Below are positions 15,268 through 22,552 of a stretch of DNA of 22,737 nucleotides, one piece after another. Numbering within the stretch: the stretch's first letter is position 1; every line of letters begins with the position of its first letter. Source of the DNA: Flavobacteriales bacterium UBA7519 (GTDB taxonomy: Bacteria; Bacteroidota; Bacteroidia; Flavobacteriales; Weeksellaceae). The position numbers were made by a program, and so were the translations under genes. The stretch spans positions 1-22,737 of the forward strand of contig DLND01000007.1 in the NCBI GenBank assembly GCA_002476905.1, read 5' to 3'. The notes below the pieces were generated by a model. It made no database searches and was not told the origin of the DNA. It saw nothing but the letters and a program-made list of their open reading frames with translations.

Positions 15268-15453
15268 ATGGGAAAAGGTGACCAAAAATCTACCAGAGGA
15301 AAAAGAGTACGTGGAAGCTACGGCAAAACAAGACCGAGAAAAGCTTCTAAATCTGTACTAGTTGTAGAAAAACCTGTAAAAGCGAAAGCAGAACCAAAGC
15401 CAAAACCAGCGAAACCAAAAGCTGAAAAAGCGAAAAAATCTGCTGAAGAATAA
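15268..15453 (+). CDS. 30S ribosomal protein THX (bTHX)
   Basis: This small basic protein sits in the head of the 30S subunit and stabilises it. The first 30 residues, with MGKGDQKSTRGKR and GSYGKTRPRK, are the family signature. The 61-residue product carries an additional K/A/P/E-rich tail (about 31-61, with KAEPKPKPAKPKAEKAKK), longer than the bare 26-residue Thermus Thx but common in Bacteroidota versions. It stands alone between a promoter-like sequence and a strong terminator, so it is probably monocistronic. Identity is firm from the N-terminus; the role of the tail is unknown. Confidence 0.9.
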   Translation: MGKGDQKSTRGKRVRGSYGKTRPRKASKSVLVVEKPVKAKAEPKPKPAKPKAEKAKKSAEE

Positions 15454-15454
15454 A

Positions 15455-15487
15455 AAAAGCCGTCTCGTTAAAAATGAGACGGCTTTT
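15455..15487. terminator. Strong bidirectional terminator after bTHX
   Basis: AAAAGCCGTCTC pairs perfectly with GAGACGGCTTTT (12 bases) around a nine-base loop, between the bTHX gene and the convergent DUF937 gene. Confidence 0.85.
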
Positions 15488-15503
15488 ATATTTTTAAAAG
15501 AAT

Positions 15504-16157
15504 TTATTTTCCAAAAATACTTCCCAGCAATCCGCCAAGTCCACCTTGTTGAGATTGTTGTTGCTGGTTTCCACCGCCAAGAACACTTCCCAAAATATCT
15601 CCCAAACCGCCGCCGGAAGATTGAGTCGCTCCTCCGATAACGCTTCCTAAAATATCACTCAAAGGATTATTGGAAGCTTGAGCTTCCTGAGCAGAACTTC
15701 CAAGAATTCCACCTAACAAATCTCCAAGTCCGCCTCCGGAATTAACATTGCTCGCTTGCTTTTGCTGACCAATATAACCCATAATTACTGGAGCCAAAGT
15801 CGCCAAAACCGGTCCGATTTTGTCTATAGAAATTCCTGTGTTTGCAGATAATTGATTTTCTACATTAGCTTTGTTTCCACCGAATATATGGTCAAGAATT
15901 GAGTTTCCTTCAGATTCTCTTTCTAATGCTTGAGCTGGATTGTTCAGAATGCTTCCATCGTGATGTTTATCAAGCGTTGCGTTCAGTTTGTCTGCTTCTT
16001 CTGCGTTTTCAGATTTCTTTTTCAGGTAACTAATCACCAAAGGTGCCGCTACAACCAATAATGCAATGATTTGATTTTTGCTGATTCCAAATTTGTTTTC
16101 AACTTGTTCAGCAACTTGATTACCAGTGCTTCCCGTGATAAGGTCTAATAGACTCAT
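15504..16157 (-). CDS. DUF937 domain protein with Gly/Leu-rich C-terminal repeats
   Basis: The 217-residue protein has an N-terminal DUF937-type helical region (MSLLDLITGSTGNQVAEQVENKFG, ILNNPAQALERESEGNSILDHIFGG, IGPVLATLAPVIMGYIGQQ) and a low-complexity tail (about 140-217). In the tail GGGLGDLLGGILGS, NPLSDILGSVIGG, GGGLGDILGSVLGG and GGLGGLLGSIFGK repeat with Q/S/N linkers. There is no signal peptide. The function of DUF937 proteins is not established; the tail could drive self-assembly. A TATATTTG box 27 bases upstream with a TTA at the -33 position suggests its own promoter. Confidence 0.8.
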   Translation of the reverse strand: MSLLDLITGSTGNQVAEQVENKFGISKNQIIALLVVAAPLVISYLKKKSENAEEADKLNATLDKHHDGSILNNPAQALERESEGNSILDHIFGGNKANVENQLSANTGISIDKIGPVLATLAPVIMGYIGQQKQASNVNSGGGLGDLLGGILGSSAQEAQASNNPLSDILGSVIGGATQSSGGGLGDILGSVLGGGNQQQQSQQGGLGGLLGSIFGK

Positions 16158-16183
16158 AATTTATATTTTATATTGTGATAGTT

Positions 16184-16191
16184 CAAATATA
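16184..16191 (-). promoter_or_regulatory. Candidate promoter box for the DUF937 gene
   Basis: TATATTTG on the minus strand fits TAnnTTTG exactly; nineteen bases further upstream is TTA in place of TTG. It is 27 bases before the ATG. Confidence 0.45.
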
Positions 16192-16221
16192 TAAAAGATT
16201 TATGTAGTTTTAAAAAAAAAA

Positions 16222-16731
16222 TTATTTTTTAAAAATCGGAACATTGCTACACGCTTCCCCAAACATCAGTGACTTTACAAGCGGTTTTAGTTGTTCCACC
16301 AATTCCACATAAGCATTATTAGGGATAAACTCGTCACTGCAGCCTTTAACCAGTACACGTTTGTCTCTCAACTCGGAAAAATCATAAGTTTGGATCGCAT
16401 TATGCATAAGCAAAACTTCCAGATCTTCACGGTTTCCAAAAACGATTTTCTTTGCAACATCTGTAATTTTAGAAGTAATTAAAAAATAAGCCCAAAGCGG
16501 AATAATCACATCTTCAGAACAATAGATATAAACATAAGCATCTCTGAAGATTTCCTCGTCAATGTTTTTGATTTTCTCGCGGAAGTCTTTTTCCTTGAGA
16601 ATCATTCCTTCCCAAAGAAAATCCTTGATGTCAATTCCCAAACGTTTTCCTTTCGGAACAAGGTCAGAAATATCAAAATTCACCAATCCGCTGTTTGCAA
16701 CTTTATTTATAATTTCGAAATCTTCAGACAT
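16222..16731 (-). CDS. DUF2480 family protein
   Basis: The 169-residue cytoplasmic protein matches DUF2480, a family found almost only in Bacteroidota. Recognisable segments are the NSGLVNFDISDLVPKGKR opening, FLWEGMILKEKDFREKI in the middle, and a C-terminal LVKGCSDEFIPNNAYVEL with a conserved cysteine, then KSLMFGEACSNVPIFKK. The function is unknown. It is divergent from the toxin-antitoxin genes, and a TAAATTTG box at 16753-16760 lies 22 bases upstream of its ATG. The length and both conserved ends suggest it is complete. Confidence 0.82.
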   Translation of the reverse strand: MSEDFEIINKVANSGLVNFDISDLVPKGKRLGIDIKDFLWEGMILKEKDFREKIKNIDEEIFRDAYVYIYCSEDVIIPLWAYFLITSKITDVAKKIVFGNREDLEVLLMHNAIQTYDFSELRDKRVLVKGCSDEFIPNNAYVELVEQLKPLVKSLMFGEACSNVPIFKK

Positions 16732-16738
16732 TTTTCAT

Positions 16739-16746
16739 TAATTTTG
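16739..16746 (+). promoter_or_regulatory. Candidate -7 box for the toxin-antitoxin / lpxB unit
   Basis: TAATTTTG on the plus strand fits TAnnTTTG, 39 bases before the antitoxin ATG. It lies just downstream of the DUF2480 start in the divergent spacer. No TTG partner was found. Confidence 0.35.
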
Positions 16747-16752
16747 AATAAA

Positions 16753-16760
16753 CAAATTTA
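16753..16760 (-). promoter_or_regulatory. Candidate -7 box for the DUF2480 gene
   Basis: TAAATTTG on the minus strand fits TAnnTTTG, 22 bases before the DUF2480 ATG, in the same 54-base divergent spacer as the plus-strand box. No TTG partner was found. Confidence 0.4.
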
Positions 16761-16785
16761 GTTTAAAAATTTTTAAATTTTAAAA

Positions 16786-17010
16786 ATGATGACTACACTT
16801 GAACGCAAAAAAATCTTGAAAGAAAGAATCGATTTTTCTGATGAAGCTACTTTGGAAAAAATCGAGAAGCTTTTGGATGAAGAAGTTTTTATTTTATCTG
16901 ATAAACAAATTATTCAAATAAAAGAAGCAAAAGCAGAATATCTGAAAGGAAATTTTTTAACAGAAGAGGAAGCGAATAAGGACATTGAAAAATGGCTAGA
17001 AGAAAATTAA
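16786..17010 (+). CDS. Antitoxin of a RelE/ParE-type toxin-antitoxin pair
   Basis: The 74-residue protein is short, acidic and largely helical (ERKKILKERIDFSDEATLEKIEKLLDEE, then LTEEEANKDIEKWLEEN), as is usual for the small antitoxins paired with RelE/ParE toxins in Bacteroidota. It presumably binds and neutralises the toxin through its C-terminal half. Its last 19 bases overlap the toxin gene, the standard translationally coupled arrangement. No clear DNA-binding domain is visible, so self-repression of the promoter cannot be claimed. A second in-frame ATG three bases downstream is an equally possible start. Confidence 0.8.
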   Translation: MMTTLERKKILKERIDFSDEATLEKIEKLLDEEVFILSDKQIIQIKEAKAEYLKGNFLTEEEANKDIEKWLEEN

Positions 17011-17291
17011 ATTGGCAATTCGAGGCTCAACAAGATAGAAAAGAAATCTTTCAGTATTGGAACAAAAGAAATAAATCTAAAGAATATAGTAAAAGACTGA
17101 ATCAATTGTTTAGAACAAAAACTGAAGCTTTGAAGGATTTTCCATACAATGGACATACAACCAATTTAGAGAATGTCAGGGTTCTTGTCATAGAAAAATA
17201 TTTGATTGTCTATGAAATTTTTGAACAAGAAGTTCTGATTTCGAGAATCTGGGATGGTAGACGAAATCCCGAAAATTTGAAAATTAAATAA
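16992..17291 (+). CDS. Type II toxin of the RelE/ParE superfamily
   Basis: The 99-residue protein is highly basic and has the RelE/ParE fold signature: a first strand (LNWQFEAQQDRKEIFQYW), a helical pair, then VRVLVIEKYLIVYEIFEQEVLISRIWDGRRNPENL, where the final strand and the arginine-rich RIWDGRRNP end match the family. RelE members cut mRNA on the ribosome and ParE members poison gyrase; sequence alone does not say which. It overlaps the antitoxin by 19 bases. Its stop is 8 bases before the lpxB start, so toxin and lpxB are very probably on one transcript, an unusual place for a toxin gene. Confidence 0.88.
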   Translation: MARRKLNWQFEAQQDRKEIFQYWNKRNKSKEYSKRLNQLFRTKTEALKDFPYNGHTTNLENVRVLVIEKYLIVYEIFEQEVLISRIWDGRRNPENLKIK

Positions 17292-17299
17292 TTAATCGA

Positions 17300-18403
17300 T
17301 TGAAATATTACATAATAGCAGGAGAAGCTTCCGGCGATTTGCACGCTTCCAACTTGATGAAAGCCATAAAACAAAAAGACCAAAACGCAGATTTCCGTTT
17401 TTGGGGCGGCGATTTGATGCAGAAACAAGGCGGAACTTTGGTCAAACATTACCGTGATTTGGCTTTTATGGGTTTTCTGGAAGTGGTTCAAAACCTAAAA
17501 ACAATTCTTAATAATATCAAATTCTGTAAAAAAGACATCTTGGAAAACAAACCTGATGTCTTGATTTTGGTAGATTATCCAGGATTTAATTTGAGGATTG
17601 CAAAGTTTGCCAAAGAATTGGGAATTAAAGTGGTTTATTATATTTCACCTCAGCTTTGGGCTTGGAAAGAAGGTCGTGTAGAAACCATCAAAAAATATGT
17701 GGATGAGATGCTTGTGATTCTTCCTTTCGAGAAAGATTTTTACAAAAAGCATCAGGTAGAAGCCCATTTTGTTGGACATCCATTATTAGATGCAATAGAA
17801 GGTTTACCCCCGATTGATGTTCAAAAATTCAAAAAAGAGAATCATCTTAATGATAAAGAAATTATTGCTCTTTTGCCAGGTTCCAGAAAGCAGGAAGTCT
17901 CCAAAATGTTGCAAACGATGTTATCTGTAAGAAATGATTTTCCGGATTATCAGTTTGTAATTGCCGGAGCTCCAAGTTTGGATAAAGATTTTTATGAGCA
18001 GTTTGTAGATGCTGATGTCCATTTCGTCTCCAACAGAACGTACGATTTGCTGAGGTGTTCCAAAGCCGCTTTGGTAACTTCGGGAACTGCAACTTTAGAA
18101 ACCGCTTTGCTGAATATTCCAGAAGTTGTTTGCTACAAAGGAAGCCGGATCTCTTACGAAATTGGAAAACGATTAATCAAAAATATTAAATATATTTCTC
18201 TCGTTAACTTGATTATGGACAAAGAAGTCGTAACAGAATTAATTCAAAATGAACTGAATACTAAAAATCTCGTTGAAGAACTTAACAAAATCCTTAACAC
18301 AAAAAAAAGAGAGGAGGTTTTGAATAACTACGAAGTTCTAAGAACAAAATTAGGTGGAAGCGGCGCCAGCCAAAACGCTGCAGAAATTATTGTAAATCTA
18401 TAA
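17300..18403 (+). CDS. lpxB: Lipid-A-disaccharide synthase
   Basis: LpxB joins UDP-diacylglucosamine and lipid X to form the lipid A disaccharide on the inner face of the cytoplasmic membrane. The 367-residue GT-B glycosyltransferase opens with MKYYIIAGEASGDLHAS, the family signature, and shows VDYPGFNLRIAKF, YYISPQLWAWKEGRV, FVGHPLLD and LLPGSRKQEV, then the donor-site segment TSGTATLETALLNIPEVVCYK. The start is a TTG at 17300-17302: an in-frame stop at 17285-17287 excludes a longer protein, and the TTG gives the exact conserved N-terminus. It directly follows the toxin gene and precedes a DinB-like gene by two bases. It is complete. Confidence 0.96.
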   Translation: MKYYIIAGEASGDLHASNLMKAIKQKDQNADFRFWGGDLMQKQGGTLVKHYRDLAFMGFLEVVQNLKTILNNIKFCKKDILENKPDVLILVDYPGFNLRIAKFAKELGIKVVYYISPQLWAWKEGRVETIKKYVDEMLVILPFEKDFYKKHQVEAHFVGHPLLDAIEGLPPIDVQKFKKENHLNDKEIIALLPGSRKQEVSKMLQTMLSVRNDFPDYQFVIAGAPSLDKDFYEQFVDADVHFVSNRTYDLLRCSKAALVTSGTATLETALLNIPEVVCYKGSRISYEIGKRLIKNIKYISLVNLIMDKEVVTELIQNELNTKNLVEELNKILNTKKREEVLNNYEVLRTKLGGSGASQNAAEIIVNL

Positions 18404-18405
18404 TC

Positions 18406-18864
18406 ATGGAAAACATTCAGAATCAACTGCGAAAAATAGAATCACTTTTACCAGAAATCGATAAAGAGAATTTACAGGTTTCCAAAGCTTCGGTTGGTTG
18501 GCATCTAGAACATTCTTTATTAATCCTGAACGGAAGTCTGAAAGGTTTGACAATCACAAATCCAGAAAACTACAAACCGAAATTCAGTATCAAGAAGTTT
18601 GTTTTTCTCAATTTTGGATTGATTCCGAGAGGGAAAATTAAATCTCCAATGCAATTCTTTCCATTAGAAACGCCGACCAAAGAAAGTATTGAAAAGCTCT
18701 TAAACCTGGCAAAAGAAAGATTGGAAGCGGTGAAAAATCTTCCTTCGAAATCTTATATCACACATCCTTTTCTCGGCGACTTCGATAAAAAAACAACACT
18801 CAAATTTTTGGGTCTTCATACCAATCATCATTTAAAAATTGTGGGTGATATTTTGAAAATTTAA
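18406..18864 (+). CDS. DinB-like / DUF1569 family protein
   Basis: The 152-residue protein fits the DinB four-helix fold: WHLEHSLLILNG near residue 32 and a C-terminal LGLHTNHHLKIVGDILKI provide the histidines that in this superfamily bind a metal ion. Members act as thiol-dependent transferases or have unknown roles. KSPMQFFPLETPTKESI in the middle is also typical of the DUF1569 branch. It begins two bases after the lpxB stop and is surely co-transcribed and probably translationally coupled. No substrate can be inferred. Confidence 0.78.
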   Translation: MENIQNQLRKIESLLPEIDKENLQVSKASVGWHLEHSLLILNGSLKGLTITNPENYKPKFSIKKFVFLNFGLIPRGKIKSPMQFFPLETPTKESIEKLLNLAKERLEAVKNLPSKSYITHPFLGDFDKKTTLKFLGLHTNHHLKIVGDILKI

Positions 18865-18877
18865 GTATTTCTTAAAT

Positions 18878-18905
18878 TCTCGCAGATTATACTGATTTGG
18901 CAGAT
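18878..18905 (+). repeat. Left inverted repeat of the GxxExxY cassette
   Basis: This 28-base segment begins TCTCGCAGATT and ends GCAGAT. It matches the reverse complement of 19378-19405 at 24 of 28 positions, with 11 identical bases at the outer end. Confidence 0.75.
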
Positions 18906-18920
18906 TTTTGTGATAACGTA

Positions 18921-18950
18921 TTGTGTTTTAATAAATAAATTTTAAATTTA
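18921..18950 (+). promoter_or_regulatory. Candidate promoter for the GxxExxY gene
   Basis: TTG (18921-18923), exactly 19 bases, then TAAATTTA (18943-18950) matches the Bacteroidota TTG-N19-TAnnTTTG pattern except for the last base. It lies between the left inverted repeat and the ATG, so the cassette carries its own promoter-like sequence. Confidence 0.5.
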
Positions 18951-18984
18951 TAATTCAATAAAATAACACAAATGAGAATCAAAA

Positions 18985-19368
18985 ATGACCGAAAACGAAA
19001 TTTCTTACAATGTAAGAAAAGCCATTTTTAATGTATATAATGGTTTAGGACCAGGATTGTTAGAATCCGTTTACCACAAAATTTTAATTTATGAACTAGA
19101 AAACTTAGGATTGGATGTTAAGTCTGAAGTTTCTATACCTATAATTTACAATCAAGTAACTTTTGATTGTGAATTTAGGATTGATATTTTGGTTGAAAAT
19201 AAAGTGATTGTTGAAATCAAATCTGTTAAGGAGTTAGAGAATGTTCATTTCAAGCAATTATCAACCTATCTAAAATTATCAGACAGAAGATTGGGGATTT
19301 TGGTGAATTTCAATTCAGATAATATTTTAAATTCCATCAAAAGAATTGTAAATAAATTTGATAATTAA
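18985..19368 (+). CDS. GxxExxY protein (PD-(D/E)XK nuclease-like fold)
   Basis: The 127-residue product is a typical member of the GxxExxY family. The name motif is in GPGLLESVY, and the C-terminal half has FRIDILVENKVIVEIKSV, the D ... E-x-K arrangement of PD-(D/E)XK nuclease folds, followed by a QLSTYLKLSDRRLGILVNF segment also conserved in the family. The catalytic-type residues are intact, but no biochemical function is established. These genes occur, often in several copies, in Bacteroidota genomes between dispersed repeats. Here the gene sits between 28-base inverted repeats and has its own promoter-like sequence, interrupting the lpxB-DinB to comEC run. The gene is complete and the start at 18985 fits the family opening (MTENEISYNVRKAI). 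Confidence 0.9.
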   Translation: MTENEISYNVRKAIFNVYNGLGPGLLESVYHKILIYELENLGLDVKSEVSIPIIYNQVTFDCEFRIDILVENKVIVEIKSVKELENVHFKQLSTYLKLSDRRLGILVNFNSDNILNSIKRIVNKFDN

Positions 19369-19377
19369 AACATACGT

Positions 19378-19405
19378 ATCTGCTTAATCAGCAAAATCTG
19401 CGAGA
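19378..19405 (-). repeat. Right inverted repeat of the GxxExxY cassette
   Basis: Read on the minus strand this also begins TCTCGCAGATT and ends GCAGAT, the inverted partner of 18878-18905. It starts 9 bases after the GxxExxY stop codon. No clear target-site duplication flanks the pair. Confidence 0.75.
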
Positions 19406-19434
19406 CAAAATATAAAAAACAGAAATGAACTTCA

Positions 19435-21231
19435 ATGAAAAAACAACCCTTATTAATTCTGTTAATATGCTTTATTGCCGGAATTTTTATTCAAGAATTT
19501 CTGACTCCTAATAAAACTATAGTTTTTCTTCTTTTATTCTTTTCAGGAATTTCCGTGATTTCAATATTTTTTACAAGTGCTCTTTTTCAAAAGATTAAAT
19601 ATTATCTCTTAGGATTTTTCTTTTTCTCGATTGGAATCTTTGTCCATTTTCAAAATTCTCAACATCAGAAATTACCAATTCTGAAAGAAAAAGAAACGAT
19701 AATATTTGAACTGGATAAGAAACTCAATTCTAATGAAAAGAACAGGAAATATTATGTTGAAATTCTTGATGTTTCGGATTTAAAACAAAAAGAAAATTTT
19801 CCTTTCAAAACTGTTATCAGTATTCCAAAAGATGTAGAGGCTTTAGATTTTATGCATTATTACAAAGCAGAAGTTTATATTCATCAGCCTGAAGAAATCA
19901 AGAACGATTTTCAGTTCGATTACAAAAAATATCTGGCAAGACAAGATGTTTATTTCCAGGCTTACCTTCCAAATGATGTTCAGAAAACCGAGAAGAAATC
20001 AATTCTTTTTGAAGATAAAATCAAGCGAAAGCGTCTGGATATTCTCAATCAAATCAATCATTCTTCTTTGTCTCCGAAGATTCAGGAATTTCTAAAAGGA
20101 ATCATTCTCGCCGATAGAACCGAAATGGATGCCGAGACAGTCAAAGATTTTAATCAAACTGGCTTGGTCCATCTTTTAGCGATTTCTGGTTCTCACATGG
20201 TGATTATTTTCTGGCTCACACTTTTAATTTTCAATCAAATTCTCCCTGTTAAGTTCAGAAAAATTTCAATAGTTCTGAGTATTCTTTTGATTTGGACATT
20301 CGCCATTTTCATAGATTATGGAAGCTCTGTGATGCGAAGCTGCTTGATGATTACGTGTTATTATTTTATGGTTTTGTTGCAGCGGAAATCAGATTTGTTG
20401 CATTCTTTGGCATTGTCGGCTTTTATTCTTTTGATTTTCGATTCAAATCAATTGTTTGATGTTGGGTTTCAGTTGAGTTATGTTGCGGTTTTGGGAATTT
20501 GGTGGTTGACTAATCCAATAAAAAATCTGTTTAGGAAGCCAAGGTTCAAAGCTGAAAAGGTCTTTTATGAAATCTCCGCAATGACTTTTGCAGCGCAGAT
20601 TGCGACTTTGCCTTTGGCAATTTATTATTTTCATCAGTTTTCTTTTGTTTCAATCATTGCGAATCTTTTGATTATTCCGTTGTCTGAAGTGATCATTGTG
20701 TCTTCTTTGTTAATTGTGATTTTGATTGCTTTTGGATTCAGTAATATTCCAGTTATTTACAAAGGTTTTGATGTTTTTGTTGAGTATATTTTGAAATTGA
20801 TTCATTGGTTTTCTAGCCTCGAATCGTTGATGATGAGAAATATTTCACTCAATATTTTTGAATTAAGTATTCTACTTTTGGTTATTTATTTTTTGAAATT
20901 CTTAATCAAAGACTTTTTCAATCCGAAGAATCTGCTGAGGTTTGGGTTTTGTCTTCTTACATTTTTCGTTGTGAGAATTTCATTTAATCTATATCAATAT
21001 AATAAAGAAGAAATGCTTGTTCACGGTTTTTATAAAGAGAAAATCATTAGCATAAAAGATAAAGATCAAGTTGTTTTTTGGATGAAAGAAAATAAAAATG
21101 AAGACAAAATTTCAGACTTTGTCATTAATCCATATCTGACTTCAAGACGAATAAAGGATTTTAAAATCAATTATATTCCTGTAGATTCAGAAGCTTTTGT
21201 TTATGAAGGAAAGCAATATGATTTGAAATAG
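19435..21231 (+). CDS. comEC: ComEC/Rec2 family DNA-uptake channel protein
   Basis: ComEC carries transforming single-stranded DNA across the inner membrane. The 598-residue protein has two or three N-terminal membrane segments (about 6-72), a soluble DUF4131-type region (about 75-190) and a competence domain with many membrane helices. The last includes the hallmark GLVHLLAISGSHMVIIF (about 239-255) and SVMRSCLMITCYYF. The C-terminal metallo-beta-lactamase-like domain of Bacillus ComEC is absent, as in many Bacteroidota forms, so length is normal for that group. Neighbours are not competence genes. It lies 29 bases after the right inverted repeat of the GxxExxY cassette with no obvious promoter, so transcription may come from the cassette or lpxB promoter. 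Confidence 0.92.
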   Translation: MKKQPLLILLICFIAGIFIQEFLTPNKTIVFLLLFFSGISVISIFFTSALFQKIKYYLLGFFFFSIGIFVHFQNSQHQKLPILKEKETIIFELDKKLNSNEKNRKYYVEILDVSDLKQKENFPFKTVISIPKDVEALDFMHYYKAEVYIHQPEEIKNDFQFDYKKYLARQDVYFQAYLPNDVQKTEKKSILFEDKIKRKRLDILNQINHSSLSPKIQEFLKGIILADRTEMDAETVKDFNQTGLVHLLAISGSHMVIIFWLTLLIFNQILPVKFRKISIVLSILLIWTFAIFIDYGSSVMRSCLMITCYYFMVLLQRKSDLLHSLALSAFILLIFDSNQLFDVGFQLSYVAVLGIWWLTNPIKNLFRKPRFKAEKVFYEISAMTFAAQIATLPLAIYYFHQFSFVSIIANLLIIPLSEVIIVSSLLIVILIAFGFSNIPVIYKGFDVFVEYILKLIHWFSSLESLMMRNISLNIFELSILLLVIYFLKFLIKDFFNPKNLLRFGFCLLTFFVVRISFNLYQYNKEEMLVHGFYKEKIISIKDKDQVVFWMKENKNEDKISDFVINPYLTSRRIKDFKINYIPVDSEAFVYEGKQYDLK

Positions 21232-21349
21232 TCAGAATTAGTTTGGGTCTGGATTTTTTTTATGCAAGAGCTTTTTCGAACACCTTAGGCTTAGGTAGAA
21301 ACCTTTTCTATCGGAATGCGTAAGATCAGTTTATTGTTTTTTAATCAAT

Positions 21350-21386
21350 AAAAAACCTCCTGAAAATCACTTTCAGGAGGTTTTTT
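21350..21386. terminator. Very strong bidirectional terminator between comEC and the LLM oxidoreductase
   Basis: A perfect 16-base stem (AAAAAACCTCCTGAAA / TTTCAGGAGGTTTTTT) with a five-base loop separates the convergent genes and ends directly against the oxidoreductase stop codon. The 118 bases between comEC and it hold nothing else I can identify. Confidence 0.9.
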
Positions 21387-22406
21387 TTATCTTACTTGTG
21401 GCGCTATTTTGTCACCGAATAGTTGGATTGATTTCATCATTACATCGTGAGCCGGATCGCCCACATCCATATGCCCAATGAATCTTGTCAAGCCAAATAG
21501 CTCTTTCATCTCATTGATTTTGTCTGCAACTTCATTTGCTGTTCCAATAAACAATGCACCGTCTTTGCTTCTTCCGCCTTCGTATTGCTCTTTGGTGTAC
21601 GGCGCCCAGCCACGGGTTCTGCCAATTCTATCCATCTGAGATTTGTAATTGAAAAAATATTGGTCAATCACATTCTGGTCATCACTCACAAAAGTATGGG
21701 AATGGATGGCAATCTGCATTTTGCTTTCGTCGTGTCCGGCTCTCAGATATTCTTGTTTGTAAAAATCGATGAGGTTTTTGAATTGTCTCGGCATTCCACC
21801 GATGATGGCGACAATTAATGGCAAACCTAATTTAGCAGCTCTCAAAACAGATTCCGGAGTTCCACCAACAGCAATCCAAATTGGTAATACGCCATTGTTA
21901 AAAGCTCTTGGATAAACTGTTTGGTTTTCCATCGGTCTTCTTAAGATTCCGCTCCAGCTTACATTTTCTTCGTTATTGATTTTCAGTAATAAGTCTAATT
22001 TTTCTTCAAAAAGTTGATTGTAGTCTGACAAATCATAACCGTACAAAGGAAAAGATTCGATGAAGCTTCCTCTTCCGACAAAGATCTCCGCACGACCTTT
22101 TGAAATCAAATCAATCATCGCGAAATCTTCATAAACTTTCACAGGTTCAGATGAACTTAGAACAGTTACACCACTTGCTAATTTGATATTATTGGTAATA
22201 CTTGCTGCAGCAGCCAAAAGAATCTCGGGAGACGAAACGGCATAATCTGCACGGTGATGTTCTCCCATTGCGAAAACATCCAGACCAACTTGGTCCATCA
22301 GTTTTACCTGCTCAAGGATTTCGTTAAGTTTTACGCTTGCATCTCTATATTTTCCGGTTTTGGTGTCTAGAGAAACATCTCCGAACATCCCTATTCCTAA
22401 TTCCAT
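21387..22406 (-). CDS. LLM class (luciferase-like) flavin-dependent oxidoreductase
   Basis: The 339-residue product is a bacterial luciferase-like TIM-barrel flavoprotein, expected to use FMN and oxygen. Signature segments are MELGIGMFGD at the start, GLDVFAMGEHHRADYAVSSPEILLAAAAS (about 43-71), IKLASGVTVLSSSEPVKVYEDFAMIDLISKGRAEIFVGRG (about 75-115), and LPIWIAVGGTPESVLRAAKLGLPL near 200. The substrate is unknown. A longer reading to 22484 adds 26 residues (MTFIITLHQ...) not seen in the family and would run through the promoter box and palindrome, so the ATG at 22404-22406 is chosen. Convergent with comEC; a palindrome upstream may be an operator. Confidence 0.88.
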   Translation of the reverse strand: MELGIGMFGDVSLDTKTGKYRDASVKLNEILEQVKLMDQVGLDVFAMGEHHRADYAVSSPEILLAAAASITNNIKLASGVTVLSSSEPVKVYEDFAMIDLISKGRAEIFVGRGSFIESFPLYGYDLSDYNQLFEEKLDLLLKINNEENVSWSGILRRPMENQTVYPRAFNNGVLPIWIAVGGTPESVLRAAKLGLPLIVAIIGGMPRQFKNLIDFYKQEYLRAGHDESKMQIAIHSHTFVSDDQNVIDQYFFNYKSQMDRIGRTRGWAPYTKEQYEGGRSKDGALFIGTANEVADKINEMKELFGLTRFIGHMDVGDPAHDVMMKSIQLFGDKIAPQVR

Positions 22407-22427
22407 AATAGTCTCATTTTTATAGTA

Positions 22428-22435
22428 CAAATTTA
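22428..22435 (-). promoter_or_regulatory. Candidate -7 promoter box for the LLM oxidoreductase
   Basis: TAAATTTG on the minus strand fits TAnnTTTG and is about 22 bases before the chosen ATG. A TGT sits nineteen bases upstream in place of TTG. It supports the shorter start. Confidence 0.45.
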
Positions 22436-22473
22436 CACTGTAGGATTTTGGTTGACATTGATGTAGGGTAATT

Positions 22474-22488
22474 ATGAATGTCATTCAT
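22474..22488. promoter_or_regulatory. Palindrome upstream of the LLM oxidoreductase, possible operator
   Basis: ATGAATG, one base, CATTCAT is a perfect 7-1-7 palindrome about 40 bases upstream of the -7 box. The size and symmetry suit a dimeric repressor or activator site, but no regulator gene is nearby. Confidence 0.4.
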
Positions 22489-22500
22489 TAAACTAATAAA

Positions 22501-22525
22501 TAGCCCCAAAAAAAATCTGAGGCTA
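22501..22525 (-). terminator. Weak terminator-like hairpin after the partial T9SS gene
   Basis: TAGCC and GGCTA pair around a long A/T loop, downstream of the minus-strand T9SS gene. The stem is only five bases and the T-tract is poor, so this is tentative. Confidence 0.3.
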
Positions 22526-22552
22526 AAAAAAATTAAAAAGAAGAAAAAAAAA

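Noticed and set aside
22407..22484. 26-residue N-terminal extension of the LLM oxidoreductase
   Set aside because: The extension is not family-like and covers the TAAATTTG box and the palindrome; the internal ATG gives the conserved MELGIG start.
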